A stretch of 36,503 bases of DNA from positions 1 to 36,503 of the forward strand of contig SHUI01000010.1 of assembly GCA_009697455.1 (NCBI GenBank), read 5' to 3'. The position numbers were made by a program, and so were the translations under genes. Position 1 is the first letter of the stretch. Each line of letters begins with the position of its first letter. The notes beneath the pieces are model-generated. The model did not search any database, was not told the DNA's origin, and was given only the letters and a program-made list of their open reading frames with translations. Positions 1 through 9,388 of this stretch are shown one piece after another. Source of the stretch: Bryobacterales bacterium. GTDB lineage: Bacteria; Acidobacteriota; Terriglobia; Bryobacterales; Bryobacteraceae.

Positions 1-683
1 TAACCTTCGACCACGGCGCCAGCCGGTGTTGTGTCACCCGGAACACAGGCGCGGAACGTCCCCATGGCTACCCCGAGCGACGACGACTTCGGTCCGGATT
101 CGTCCTGCTTTACCGTGATCGCGCCGCCGGGTGCAAGCGACGACGGGGCGACCGGCCTCTGCGCCTGTTCCGAGGGCGTAGGCAACGTTCGGTCCATCAG
201 CTCTTCGAGCTTCCTTCGCACTTCCTTGCCGTCCCACTCGAATACGACTTCCCGGCTGTTCGCGGCCAGCAGCTTGAACTCTCCCGTCTTCTCGCCCACG
301 CGGAGACCCCGCTGCGTCGCGCCAGGCCTGTCCGCCACAATCAGCGTCGCGGCATCGCCCAGGGCCAACACACCGTAGACTACGGGCAGCTTCGGCATCG
401 GTTTCGGAGGCGGCGGAGGCGTAACGACCACCACCACCGGATTCCTGTCCTTCACGAAGAGCATTTTTTGCGCGATGTCCGCGTAGTTCGCGGCGGTCAG
501 GGGTTGAGGCGCCGGCGCCGGAACCGCGGGAGGCGCCGTGGCCGACGCTTTCTTGGCGGCGGCCGCCGGATTGACGCGAAGCGCCGCGCCGCGGGCATCC
601 GCGCGAAGCCAACTTTCTCGAATCTGCCAGCCGACTGCGACGCACGCGGCGAGCAACGCGAAATTGAGCAGCCACAGTTTCAT
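1..683 (-). CDS. GspC-like type II secretion protein (partial, runs off the left edge)
   Basis: Hand translation from ATG at 683-681 stays open to base 1: MKLWLLNFALLAACVAVGWQIRESWLRADARG...AAKKASATAPPAVPAPAPQPLTAANYADIAQKMLFVKDRNPVVVVVTPPPPPKPMPKLPVVYGVLALGDAATLIVADRPGATQRGLRVGEKTGEFKLLAANSREVVFEWDGKEV. N-terminal TM segment, Pro-rich linker and HR-like domain, at the end of the gsp operon. Absent from the ORF track because it has no stop inside the window. Confidence 0.75.
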   Translation of the reverse strand, partial: MKLWLLNFALLAACVAVGWQIRESWLRADARGAALRVNPAAAAKKASATAPPAVPAPAPQPLTAANYADIAQKMLFVKDRNPVVVVVTPPPPPKPMPKLPVVYGVLALGDAATLIVADRPGATQRGLRVGEKTGEFKLLAANSREVVFEWDGKEVRRKLEELMDRTLPTPSEQAQRPVAPSSLAPGGAITVKQDESGPKSSSLGVAMGTFRACVPGDTTPAGAVVEG

Positions 684-685
684 TT

Positions 686-1288
686 TCAAAACGACGACGC
701 TCCTTTTTTTACAGGCGCCAGTTGCTTCGAAACCAGGCCAGCGAGTCCAAGCCGGACGTTCACCGTCTTCTCCTTCGGGTTCGCAAGATTGATTCGGATG
801 TCATTCGTCGAAATCGCCTCCGGTTCCCGCGCGAGCGCGGCCAGGAAGTTGACCAGTTGCTCGATGCGGCATTCGAAGGAAACGGCCAGGAGAACCGTTC
901 CGTAGTCTTCGCCGAAGGCTTTCACTTCTCCAATCTCCGCGCCGCGAACATCGATGCCTTCCGTTTTACCCATCGCGCGCACCGTCTGCATCATGCGGGC
1001 TTGCGCCTGCGCGCCCGTCGCGCCTTGAATGAGGCCTTTTTCGCTCTCGGCCAGTACCCTTCTCGCCTCCTTCAAAGCTTCTTCACGAGCGGGAACGCCG
1101 GCGGCGATACGCCGCATGTTCTGGAGACGCTTTTCCGCTACCGCGGCCGTATCCGGAGCTGCGACAACGGCTGGCGCGCTTTCCCCGTAGACTCCATAGC
1201 GGACAATCAGGGCCGCGATCACTGCCAGGCCCAGCAGCAGGAGCGCGCGCCGGTCACGCTCTTCGATCCGGATGGATCCGATCGTCAC
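686..1288 (-). CDS. GspM/PilO-like type II secretion assembly protein
   Basis: 200 aa, single N-terminal TM followed by coiled coil and a PilO/GspM-like domain; 4-bp overlap with the upstream PilM/GspL-like gene. Confidence 0.7.
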   Translation of the reverse strand: MTIGSIRIEERDRRALLLLGLAVIAALIVRYGVYGESAPAVVAAPDTAAVAEKRLQNMRRIAAGVPAREEALKEARRVLAESEKGLIQGATGAQAQARMMQTVRAMGKTEGIDVRGAEIGEVKAFGEDYGTVLLAVSFECRIEQLVNFLAALAREPEAISTNDIRINLANPKEKTVNVRLGLAGLVSKQLAPVKKGASSF

Positions 1289-2589
1289 TTGCGCGCCGCC
1301 TCACGGAGCGTCCGGATACGGAACACGTCGGTATTCGCCACGCGCGTCACGGAAGCGAACTCCGAATTCCGGAATTCGGGAGAGGCGTCCAACACTTCGA
1401 GTAGCGGTGCGGCCGAATCCGAGTCGCCCGTGATGAGAGCGGCGTCGCGGGAAATTTCGACCGAGCCCGCAAAGGAAGAGGCTGGCAAAATGCGCGAGAG
1501 TTCGTCGAGCGCGCTGAGGTCCTTCCTGACCTGGTCCCTGAACTCACGAATGGCGCGGACGCGACCGGCGGTCTTTTCGATTTCGCGATCGAGCGCCCCT
1601 GACTTCCGCGCCTCGGGCTCCACCTTGGCGATCTCGCCTTCGAGCGTTTTCAAGTAGCGCTTCTGCTCGAACGCCGCCGAAACGAACCACACCACGGCAA
1701 GCACCAACGCAAGAGCCGAAAGCGCGGCGGCGGGCACGAGCATCGCCCGCGAATGCGAACTGCGCCGGCCTTCGGGCAGCAGGTTGGCGGTGGCCGCGAG
1801 ACGGGGGCACGCGCACGTCAGCGCGGCTGCATAGCTCAACGCATTTCGAGAAGGGTCGTTCCCGGCGGGGTTTGCGCGAGGAACGGGCAGTATTCGCTCC
1901 ATCGGCAAGCTCTCCGTCTCGGCCGGGAGCCGCAACTCGGCGGCAGCCAGAGCGACTGCGCGTTCAAGCGGCAGGTCGAACTCCGCGAAAAAGACCGGTT
2001 TGGCGGGACTTTCACCGTAGATCTCAATTTCGCCGGTGTCGTGCGTGCGGCAGGCAAGGAATCCGGCCGGGGGCGTTTGAAACAAGCGGATCGCGCCATG
2101 AATCGCCGACGCCGGAAACGTGAACGAAGAAACAGCCACGCCGGCTTCACTGAAGAGTTCGACGTACTTTTCAAGAACAGAGCGGAGCGCGACTCCCAGC
2201 AGCAAGCCACCTCCACTGGCCGCTCCCACGCGGGTCCAGGCTGACGCCACGTCCGCGTCTCCAAAGGGATGCAGTCCGTCGAGTTGGAATCCGATCGCGC
2301 CGGGAAGATCCTTGCCCGCGATGCCTGGCATGGCGAGGCTTCGCACCACTACTTCGCGCCGCGGCAGCGTAACGGCCGCGGTGAGGTGCGAAACGCCGTG
2401 CTTCTTGAGAAAAGCCGCGTATTCGCTCCCCCAGTCGGTTGCTTTGCGCTCGCGGAAGCGAGTGATCGCGCCGTGAGCCGTAACCTCGGCCCCGTGCGGG
2501 CGGACTCGCGCGACCGTGATGTCGAGATCGGTGTCGCGGATCTCGATGCCGACGCCCATGCCGAACGCGAATAGATTGCTCAGTACCAA
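1285..2589 (-). CDS. PilM/GspL-like type II secretion cytoplasmic/inner-membrane protein
   Basis: 434 aa; actin-like PilM-type N-terminal half (GVGIEIRDTDLDITVARV), then TM near LVPAAALSALALVLAVVWFVSA and a periplasmic coiled coil; syntenic position. Confidence 0.72.
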   Translation of the reverse strand: MVLSNLFAFGMGVGIEIRDTDLDITVARVRPHGAEVTAHGAITRFRERKATDWGSEYAAFLKKHGVSHLTAAVTLPRREVVVRSLAMPGIAGKDLPGAIGFQLDGLHPFGDADVASAWTRVGAASGGGLLLGVALRSVLEKYVELFSEAGVAVSSFTFPASAIHGAIRLFQTPPAGFLACRTHDTGEIEIYGESPAKPVFFAEFDLPLERAVALAAAELRLPAETESLPMERILPVPRANPAGNDPSRNALSYAAALTCACPRLAATANLLPEGRRSSHSRAMLVPAAALSALALVLAVVWFVSAAFEQKRYLKTLEGEIAKVEPEARKSGALDREIEKTAGRVRAIREFRDQVRKDLSALDELSRILPASSFAGSVEISRDAALITGDSDSAAPLLEVLDASPEFRNSEFASVTRVANTDVFRIRTLREAARK

Positions 2590-2591
2590 GA

Positions 2592-3764
2592 TCAGTTACT
2601 CCATTCCAGGGTCGTAGTCGAGCGATCGTACCAGCGGAGGATGCGGTAGACCGCGCCGTCAAGCTTCGGCGTCGTTAGGGCAACCACAGCCGCGACCGTG
2701 CGTCGCATGTCGGAAAGCTTTCCATCGGGAAGCCGAAGACGCGCAGTGGCGCGGATGGTGTAGATGGGGCCTCCGCCGATGCGCAACCCCTGCGCGCCGG
2801 GACCTGCTCCGCCAACAAACGGGGAGAGTTCCTCGGGCCTGCGAAACGGCGCGACCCGGCGGCGCGCCACGACACCGGCGATCACGTCCGGGCTAAGACC
2901 GGTCAGAGCGAGCACGGCCGGGTGCGCCGTATTGATGTCGAATCCGGAATAGGTTCCGTAAATCGACACGCATTCGATGAGTCCACCGCGCGGCCGGAGG
3001 CGACCCTGCCCATCCCTGGCCCAGGTTCCGTAAAAAATATCCGCGGTCATTCCTTTTACCAGCATCAATTCCTCGATCTCTTCAAATGACGCATGGCGGG
3101 CCTGAAAAGACGGGTTGAGGGACGAATAGAACAAATCGAAGCCGCTCGGTACGCCGGGCACTGCCGGGGAACGCCAGTTGGCGATTGCCGCGGCTATCTC
3201 CTCCGCGCGCGGAGGTTCAGCGCCGAAAGAAAGGAGAAGAGCTGCCAGGTCTTGCGGCCGGGCGCTGTTGATGTTGACCTTGGCGCTTTCCGGGATGATC
3301 TCGACAAGGGCCTCACCGGTAGGAAAATGTAGGGAAATCAGAGGTTGCCCTTGAGTGTAGTAGCGGGAGGTTCCGTCCGGCAGCAGGGCGAAAGGGCCCC
3401 ATTGCATGTAGGCGATGGCCCGTTCAACCGCGCCCGCGGCCAAGTAGTAGCTTCGCAGGCCCTCGACCGAAGTTGCGGTGCGCTCGGTTTCGCCTCGTAC
3501 GGTGTGCGCGAGCGAAAATGCGATGGCGGAAAGGGCAGCTGAAAGCCAGAGCACCGCGAGCAGCGCGCCGCCACGGCGGGAGGTGGGACGGGCGTCTCTG
3601 GCCGATCCCCACGCGTAAGCAACCGGCGCCAAATGCCTCAGAGACGGAACACCAGAGATGAATCCGTGGTGTATTCGAGGCTTCACCACCGCCTGCTCAC
3701 GCGCGCGGCTCGGCTCGGGGAAGTAGCGAAGCGATCGGGTGTTCGCGAATAGTGAGAACGGCAT
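2592..3764 (-). CDS. gspK: GspK-like minor pseudopilin / general secretion protein K
   Basis: ORF 2592-3821; RRGGALLAVLWLSAALSAIAFSLAHTVRGE N-terminal helix; KVNINSARPQDLAALLLSFG helix-hairpin-helix motif and FDINTAHPAVLALTGLSPDVI are typical of GspK. ATG at 3764 chosen tentatively; the true start is uncertain. Confidence 0.78.
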   Translation of the reverse strand: MPFSLFANTRSLRYFPEPSRAREQAVVKPRIHHGFISGVPSLRHLAPVAYAWGSARDARPTSRRGGALLAVLWLSAALSAIAFSLAHTVRGETERTATSVEGLRSYYLAAGAVERAIAYMQWGPFALLPDGTSRYYTQGQPLISLHFPTGEALVEIIPESAKVNINSARPQDLAALLLSFGAEPPRAEEIAAAIANWRSPAVPGVPSGFDLFYSSLNPSFQARHASFEEIEELMLVKGMTADIFYGTWARDGQGRLRPRGGLIECVSIYGTYSGFDINTAHPAVLALTGLSPDVIAGVVARRRVAPFRRPEELSPFVGGAGPGAQGLRIGGGPIYTIRATARLRLPDGKLSDMRRTVAAVVALTTPKLDGAVYRILRWYDRSTTTLEWSN

Positions 3765-3798
3765 GTTCCCGAGGATTTTCAATTCTTTCTCACGTTTC

Positions 3799-4563
3799 CT
3801 ACGGCCCGTTGTAATCCACATTAGGTAATCGATCCACGTGCAGACGGGTCGTGACGCTCAGGGGCTGCAAGCCCGCCGCGCCTGGTTCCAACGGACGCAG
3901 TTCGATGCGAACGGCTTGAGGCAACGCCGTTGCGATCCAGCGATCCACCCAGCGGTCAATATCGGGCGGCGGCAACATCTCCTGGTAAGAGAAGCGGCAG
4001 GACGCCAGGCGGTCCGCAAGCACAAATGACGCGGGCCCCGCTTCGATGGGGCGATACTGCGGCGAGGGCGAGACGCCCAGGCAGAAAAAGGCGGCGGTCT
4101 GGGGTCCTCCGTACGGGTGCTCATTCACCACCAAACGTAGTCCGCGGCCGTCTTCCCTTGGGATAACCTGAAATTCCAGGAGGCGGGGGTAGCCGCGCGC
4201 GGCTTCCTCGATCGAATACGTGGACACGAAGCGCATCGATTGAGGCTCTCCCTGAAAAAGGGGGATCAGCAGTTGGGACGGCGTCCCAGCCGCGCAGAGC
4301 GCCTTCGCAGGCATGAAAGCGCCAAGCTGTTGTTCGAGGATTCTTTGCGCGCCGGTCACTCGGCGGTTGTCCATCAGTTTCTTGTTCGCCTTGTCGAGAC
4401 CGTTCAGCCCCACTCTCAAGGCGAACAGCATCCCAACCGAAAGCAGGCTCAGAAGCGAGACCGCGATCAGGACCTCGATGAGCGTCACGCCCGCCCGCTT
4501 GGAACCCCGCGCATGAAACTGTGGCAGCGGTGGGGCAGGCCATCGCCTCTTGTGGCCTGCCAT
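3799..4563 (-). CDS. gspJ: GspJ-like minor pseudopilin
   Basis: Prepilin motif KRAG^VTLIEVLIAVSLLSLLSVGMLFALRVG; start set at the only nearby upstream ATG (4563). Confidence 0.75.
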   Translation of the reverse strand: MAGHKRRWPAPPLPQFHARGSKRAGVTLIEVLIAVSLLSLLSVGMLFALRVGLNGLDKANKKLMDNRRVTGAQRILEQQLGAFMPAKALCAAGTPSQLLIPLFQGEPQSMRFVSTYSIEEAARGYPRLLEFQVIPREDGRGLRLVVNEHPYGGPQTAAFFCLGVSPSPQYRPIEAGPASFVLADRLASCRFSYQEMLPPPDIDRWVDRWIATALPQAVRIELRPLEPGAAGLQPLSVTTRLHVDRLPNVDYNGP

Positions 4564-4615
4564 GTGCGCGAAAAAAGGCCGGCGGCAAAAAGCGATCGTC
4601 CGCCTCACCGGCACG

Positions 4616-5071
4616 CTACTGCCCGGCTGCACCAGCGCCCCCTATCAAGTCTTGCGGACGCAGCACCGACCGTCGAAATCCATCCAACGCAAAAGACCGG
4701 CGCGTCGAGCCCGACATCCACCAGATCTCGAGTTCCATCCGGTCGATCACGGCCGCGCCCGGCTGCGCCTGCGGCTGCGTCTCGAACGTTGTGAGCACGG
4801 CGCGCCAGCCGGATCGCGTGCCCAGAGACACTGCGGCGTCAAACTGCCCTTCGATCGGCTGCCCCTTGGCAAGCCGGGGGTTGGCCAGCAGTTCGTCCAT
4901 CTTCGACCGCGCGATCATCGCAACACGGTCGTAATCGGTGAGTCGGGCGGCATTGCGCATGGATGTGGACATCGCCGAAAGCAACCCGACTACGGCGATG
5001 GCCATGATCGTGGTGGCGACCAGAACTTCGAGAAGCGTGAAGCCGCGCTGCTTCGAGCGGTTGCGTTTCAT
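4616..5071 (-). CDS. gspI: GspI-like minor pseudopilin
   Basis: MKRNRSKQRGFTLLEVLVATTIMAIAVVGLLSAM prepilin signature; overlaps gspH by 4 bp. Confidence 0.75.
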   Translation of the reverse strand: MKRNRSKQRGFTLLEVLVATTIMAIAVVGLLSAMSTSMRNAARLTDYDRVAMIARSKMDELLANPRLAKGQPIEGQFDAAVSLGTRSGWRAVLTTFETQPQAQPGAAVIDRMELEIWWMSGSTRRSFALDGFRRSVLRPQDLIGGAGAAGQ

Positions 5072-5556
5072 GAGTTTGGAAGCCGTTCGACGATCGGCAC
5101 TCCGGTTCGCGGATCGACGCTTACACGCCTGCGCGCGCCTCGCCGGTTTGACATTTCGACTGAAATTCTTGGAGACGAAGCTCCGGGCAAGAGAATGAAT
5201 CGCCGCGGATCTACCGCGTCGCCGGGGGGCTTCGGCAGCACCGCGTAAATCGAAACACCCAGGGGCATTTCCAGCCGGCGCGTGTAGGCAGCGCCGGATG
5301 ATAGCACCGACACCGCGTTCTCCTTGATCGAAATCGTGACTTCGACCGCCTCCTGCCGCCGCTCAGCGCGGTTCGCCGCCGAATTAAGGAGCGCGGCGAG
5401 TGAATCGGACGCGGAGGAAAGACGCAGCGTATCCACTCCGGACGATACCGACGGATACGAGATCCCTGCCATAAGTCCGATCAGCGTGACGACGATCAGC
5501 ATTTCGATCAGCGTCACGCCGGCGCTTGTGCGGCTGCGATTCACTGGCTCTTCCAA
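5068..5556 (-). CDS. gspH: GspH-like minor pseudopilin
   Basis: AGVTLIEMLIVVTLIGLMAGISYPSVSSGVDTLRLSSASDSLAALLNSAANRAERRQEAVEV; GspH-type fold signature. Confidence 0.75.
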   Translation of the reverse strand: MEEPVNRSRTSAGVTLIEMLIVVTLIGLMAGISYPSVSSGVDTLRLSSASDSLAALLNSAANRAERRQEAVEVTISIKENAVSVLSSGAAYTRRLEMPLGVSIYAVLPKPPGDAVDPRRFILLPGASSPRISVEMSNRRGARRRVSVDPRTGVPIVERLPNS

Positions 5557-5987
5557 CTCATGATGTCCGCGTTAATACCCTCGCCTCCGGGCTGCCCGTC
5601 CGCGCCGAGCGACACGATGTCCGGTTCGTCGCCGTGTTCACCTGGGAACTTGTAGGTATATGGCCGGCCCCACGGATCAACCGGGATGTCCTGCGGCAGA
5701 TACGGCCCTTGCCATTGGTTCAATTCGGCGGGCTTGATGCGCAGTGCGTTGAGACCTTGTTCCGTGCTCGGAAAAAGACCGGTGTCGAGCTTGTATGCGC
5801 CGATCGCCGTCATGAAGGAGTTGATCTGCGCGCGGGCCGCCGTCACCCGCGCCGTGTCGCTCTTCTTGAGCATGCGAGGCGCTACCAGCGCGGCGAATAG
5901 CGCGATGATCGTCACGACCACCAGCATTTCAATTAGAGTTACGCCCGAACTGCTTCTTCTTCGCCGTTCGCTCACTTGCCGTCCCAT
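5541..5987 (-). CDS. gspG: Type II secretion system major pseudopilin GspG
   Basis: SGVTLIEMLVVVTIIALFAALVAPRML...TGLFPSTEQGLNAL...GPYLPQDIPVDPWGRPYTYKFPGEHG..DIVSLGADGQPGGEGINADI is canonical GspG. Confidence 0.95.
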   Translation of the reverse strand: MGRQVSERRRRSSSGVTLIEMLVVVTIIALFAALVAPRMLKKSDTARVTAARAQINSFMTAIGAYKLDTGLFPSTEQGLNALRIKPAELNQWQGPYLPQDIPVDPWGRPYTYKFPGEHGDEPDIVSLGADGQPGGEGINADIMSWKSQ

Positions 5988-6005
5988 GAATCCTCCCTAG
6001 TACCG

Positions 6006-7214
6006 CTAAACAGCCACTTCGTTGATACTCGTGATGGCAAGCAGCATGCTCAGAATCAACGCGCCCACCATCAGACCCATTACCAGAATCACCAGCGGTT
6101 CGAACAAAGACGTGAACCGTTTGATGGCCGATTTCGTCTCTGCTTCATAGATATCCGCCATCTGCGCAAACATCTGATCCAATCGCCCCGTCTCCTCACC
6201 CACGCTAAGTAGATGGCCGGCGAGTGCCGGGAAGACTGCCGCGCGGCGCAGCGGAGCCGCAATGCCCTCGCCTCGCTTGACCCCAGTGGAAACGGCTTCA
6301 AGCGCGCCCGCGATCTTTTTGTTGTTCAGAATGGCCGAGGCGATCCCGAGCGACTGCACAAGTGGCACGCTGTTCGCCACAAGCGTCGCCATGGCGCGCG
6401 CGAACCGCGCCGTCTCGGCTTTCCGGAGCGCGTCGCCAAGCAGGGGGACGCGCAGGCGGAAGGTGTCCCACCACATGCGACCCGTGGTGGTACGGATGTA
6501 AGTCCGTAGCGCGAGCGCCGCCGTAGCCATGCCGCCCGCCGCCATCCACCAGTAGTTCTGCACAATGCGGCTTGCTTCGAGCATGATCTGGGTCGGAAGC
6601 GGTATTTTCATGCGCGATTCTTCGAAAACCGAGGCAAAACGCGGAACCACGAAGTTCAGCAGCACGAAAATCGAACCTGCTCCCACCAGAGCGAGCAGCC
6701 CCGGATAGATCATCGAAGAAATGATGTAGCCCCGCAGTTCGTCGCGCGAGCGCTCGAACTGGGCGAGGCGGTCGAACACCGAGGCGAGTGTTCCGCTGGC
6801 CTCACCGGCCCGCACCATGTTCACGAACAGATCGCTGAAATAATCCGGATGCGTGGCGAGGCTTTCAGCGAGCGACTTGCCGCCCTTTAGTACGCGCAAC
6901 AGGTCCAGAATCACGGCGCGAAACACAGGCTTTTCGCTGAGCTCGCTTGTGATCGTGATCGCGCGGTCGAGCGGCACGCCGGCATTGAGCAGCGTGGAAA
7001 GTTCCTGAGTAAAGAACAGGACGTCTTTCTTCCTGCTGGCGGAAAAACCAGGCAGCTTGAGGTCGAACGTCTTCCTTTCCTCCGTGCCGACGTAGACCGG
7101 CGTAAGGCCCTGCTTCCGTAGTTCCTTCGCGACGGATTTCTCGGACTCGCCCGCGAGGCTGCCGCTTCTCGGTTTGCCGTCGGCTGCCACCGCGCGAAAA
7201 AAATAGGTCGTCAT
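6006..7214 (-). CDS. gspF: Type II secretion system inner-membrane protein GspF
   Basis: 402 aa, two T2SSF domains (FTQELSTLLNAGVPLDRAI; FARAMATLVANSVPLVQSL; LLSVGEETGRLDQMF). Confidence 0.95.
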   Translation of the reverse strand: MTTYFFRAVAADGKPRSGSLAGESEKSVAKELRKQGLTPVYVGTEERKTFDLKLPGFSASRKKDVLFFTQELSTLLNAGVPLDRAITITSELSEKPVFRAVILDLLRVLKGGKSLAESLATHPDYFSDLFVNMVRAGEASGTLASVFDRLAQFERSRDELRGYIISSMIYPGLLALVGAGSIFVLLNFVVPRFASVFEESRMKIPLPTQIMLEASRIVQNYWWMAAGGMATAALALRTYIRTTTGRMWWDTFRLRVPLLGDALRKAETARFARAMATLVANSVPLVQSLGIASAILNNKKIAGALEAVSTGVKRGEGIAAPLRRAAVFPALAGHLLSVGEETGRLDQMFAQMADIYEAETKSAIKRFTSLFEPLVILVMGLMVGALILSMLLAITSINEVAV

Positions 7215-7217
7215 GGC

Positions 7218-8858
7218 CTAGAATTCCTGCGTCACGCGCATCACTTCTTCGGCCGTGCTCGTGCCCGCGCGCACCTTCATCCAGCCGTCGTCCCGCAAGC
7301 TTCGCATGCCGTTTCGTCTCGCGGCACTGGTTATCTGAGAGGCGTCCGCGTTCGCCATGATCAGCTTCCGGATCTCGTCGTTCAACTCCATCAGCTCGAA
7401 GATGCCGACCCGCGAGGTATAGCCCGTCCCGCCGCAGCGTTCGCATCCCGCGCCCTTCCAGCAATCGACCAGGCTGCCATCGGGCGCGGTTCGTGTTCCC
7501 GCCGGCAACTTACAATGCAGACAAATCACACGCACCAGCCGCTGCGCCAGCACGGAGACCAGCGAAGACGTGATCAGGTAGTTTTCGACTCCCATGTCGG
7601 TCAGGCGCGTGATGGCGCTGGGCGCGTCGTTCGTATGCAGCGTCGAGAAGACGAAGTGCCCCGTAAGCGCGGCCCGGATTGCAATGTCCGCCGTTTCGCG
7701 GTCGCGGATTTCGCCAATCATGATGACGTCCGGGTCCTGCCGCACGATATGACGAAGGCCCGACGAAAACGTAAGCCCGATCTGCGTGTTGACGTGAAGC
7801 TGATTGATTCCGTCCATCTGGTATTCGACGGGATCTTCGATGGTGATGATTTTCTTGTCCGGCAAATTGATCCGCTTGAGCGCTGAGTAGAGCGTGGTGG
7901 ATTTCCCGGAGCCTGTCGGCCCTGTAACAAGAAAAATTCCGTGCGGCAGCGACGTGTAGAATTCCATGCGCGACAGCATGTGATCGTCGAAGCCAAGCCG
8001 GCGCAGGTCGTAGAAATCGCCCGCCGAGCGGTCGAGCAGGCGCATGACGACGCTCTCTCCGTAAAGCGTGGGGAGCGTCGAAACGCGGAGGTCCACTTCG
8101 CGGCCCAGAATCTTAAGCTTGATGCGCCCGTCCTGTGGCAACCGGCGCTCGGCGATATTCAATTTCGCCATCAGCTTCAGGCGTGAAATGATCGCGGCCT
8201 TCAACTCGCGCGGCGGCTGTTCCTGACTAAAGAGCACGCCATCGATGCGGTAGCGGATCCGGAATTCCTTCTCGAAGGGCTCGATGTGGATATCGCTCGC
8301 GCGCCTTTCGACGGCCTGAGCGATCATGGCGTTGACCAGGCGTATGACCGGAGCTTCGCTTGCCATGTCGCGCAAGTGTTCCAGATCTTCACCCGCCTGC
8401 GCGGAATCGGCCGCCGGGTCGAGGGCTTCCTTCTCCGCTTCCCCATAAAGCCGGTCGATCGCTTCGAGAATTTCCGGCTCAGCTCCGAACACGGCGCGAA
8501 CCTTGAAGCCGCAGACGCCCCGCACGGCGGCGATGGTCTCGAAATCCAGCGGATCGGCCATCGCGACCGTGAGGGTGGAATCGGAGAGCGCGTAAGGTAT
8601 GACACGGGCTTGCCGCATGAACCGCGGGGCGAGACCCTCGATCTCCGGCGACACCGGCGGATCGAATCCCGCGAGCGTCACGAGTTCGATATCCAACTGT
8701 TCAGACAGCGCCGAGATCACGTCGCGCATAGCGACAAAGCCCAGGTCCGCGAGAATCTTCCCGAGCTTGTCTCCGCGCCCCTTCTGGATCTCAAGCGCCT
8801 GATCCAGATCTTCCCGCTCGATGAGGCGGCGCGCAATCAGCATCTCGCCGAGACGCAT
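7218..8858 (-). CDS. gspE: Type II secretion system ATPase GspE
   Basis: Walker A VTGPTGSGKSTTLYSAL, Asp box PDVIMIGEIRDRETADIAIRAALTGH, FSTLHTNDA, C-terminal CxxC pairs CLHCK..CERCGGTGY. Start trimmed to ATG 8858, which overlaps the upstream stop (TGATG). Confidence 0.95.
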   Translation of the reverse strand: MRLGEMLIARRLIEREDLDQALEIQKGRGDKLGKILADLGFVAMRDVISALSEQLDIELVTLAGFDPPVSPEIEGLAPRFMRQARVIPYALSDSTLTVAMADPLDFETIAAVRGVCGFKVRAVFGAEPEILEAIDRLYGEAEKEALDPAADSAQAGEDLEHLRDMASEAPVIRLVNAMIAQAVERRASDIHIEPFEKEFRIRYRIDGVLFSQEQPPRELKAAIISRLKLMAKLNIAERRLPQDGRIKLKILGREVDLRVSTLPTLYGESVVMRLLDRSAGDFYDLRRLGFDDHMLSRMEFYTSLPHGIFLVTGPTGSGKSTTLYSALKRINLPDKKIITIEDPVEYQMDGINQLHVNTQIGLTFSSGLRHIVRQDPDVIMIGEIRDRETADIAIRAALTGHFVFSTLHTNDAPSAITRLTDMGVENYLITSSLVSVLAQRLVRVICLHCKLPAGTRTAPDGSLVDCWKGAGCERCGGTGYTSRVGIFELMELNDEIRKLIMANADASQITSAARRNGMRSLRDDGWMKVRAGTSTAEEVMRVTQEF

Positions 8859-9388
8859 CAAAATTCCGTGACCTCGACGTAAGACTCGGGATTGATCGTG
8901 CGGTCGAGCAGTTTCGCCTTTTCCGCATGCATGAGAATCTGGCGCGGCAACCCGGCCATGTCCTCCCACGAATAGTAAAACAACGAGACCCCGAGAGCGA
9001 TGCGCTCGTTCGATGGGACCGTATCGAGCGACGCGGCGGAATCCGCAAGCATATCCCGCATCTTGCGCTTCAATCCCGGCAGTTGCTGCATTTTTCGCGC
9101 ATGCACCCGGCTCACGTCGTCTTTCGAAATGGATTGCCGGAACGGCGTAATCGATGGACCCTGAAAAAGATTCACCTCGGCCGTGAACACGGCTCCGTAA
9201 CCTTCCAGATAAACGCCGCGCGTATTGCCTAGCAACATGAACGAATCTTCCGCGCCCAATTTTTCAAGCTTGCCGTCGAAGCTCTTCTCCATCGCGGCTA
9301 AAGCCGCGCGCTTCACGCGCGGCACGGCGGCGAAGCCGGTCCAGATCGCTATCGCGGACAACGCCGCGATCCACAAGACCCGCTTCAT
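8858..9388 (-). CDS. Hypothetical exported/membrane-anchored protein in the T2SS operon
   Basis: 176 aa, N-terminal hydrophobic segment MKRVLWIAALSAIAIWTGFAAVP; overlaps both neighbours by a few bases. Confidence 0.7.
   Translation of the reverse strand: MKRVLWIAALSAIAIWTGFAAVPRVKRAALAAMEKSFDGKLEKLGAEDSFMLLGNTRGVYLEGYGAVFTAEVNLFQGPSITPFRQSISKDDVSRVHARKMQQLPGLKRKMRDMLADSAASLDTVPSNERIALGVSLFYYSWEDMAGLPRQILMHAEKAKLLDRTINPESYVEVTEF

Noticed and set aside
34-675. 213-aa minus-strand ORF in the track
   Set aside because: Wrong frame; the same DNA encodes the GspC-like protein, which runs off the edge and is missing from the track.
722-1657. 311-aa plus-strand ORF
   Set aside because: Antisense to the GspM- and GspL-like genes; basic, low-information translation with no recognisable domain.
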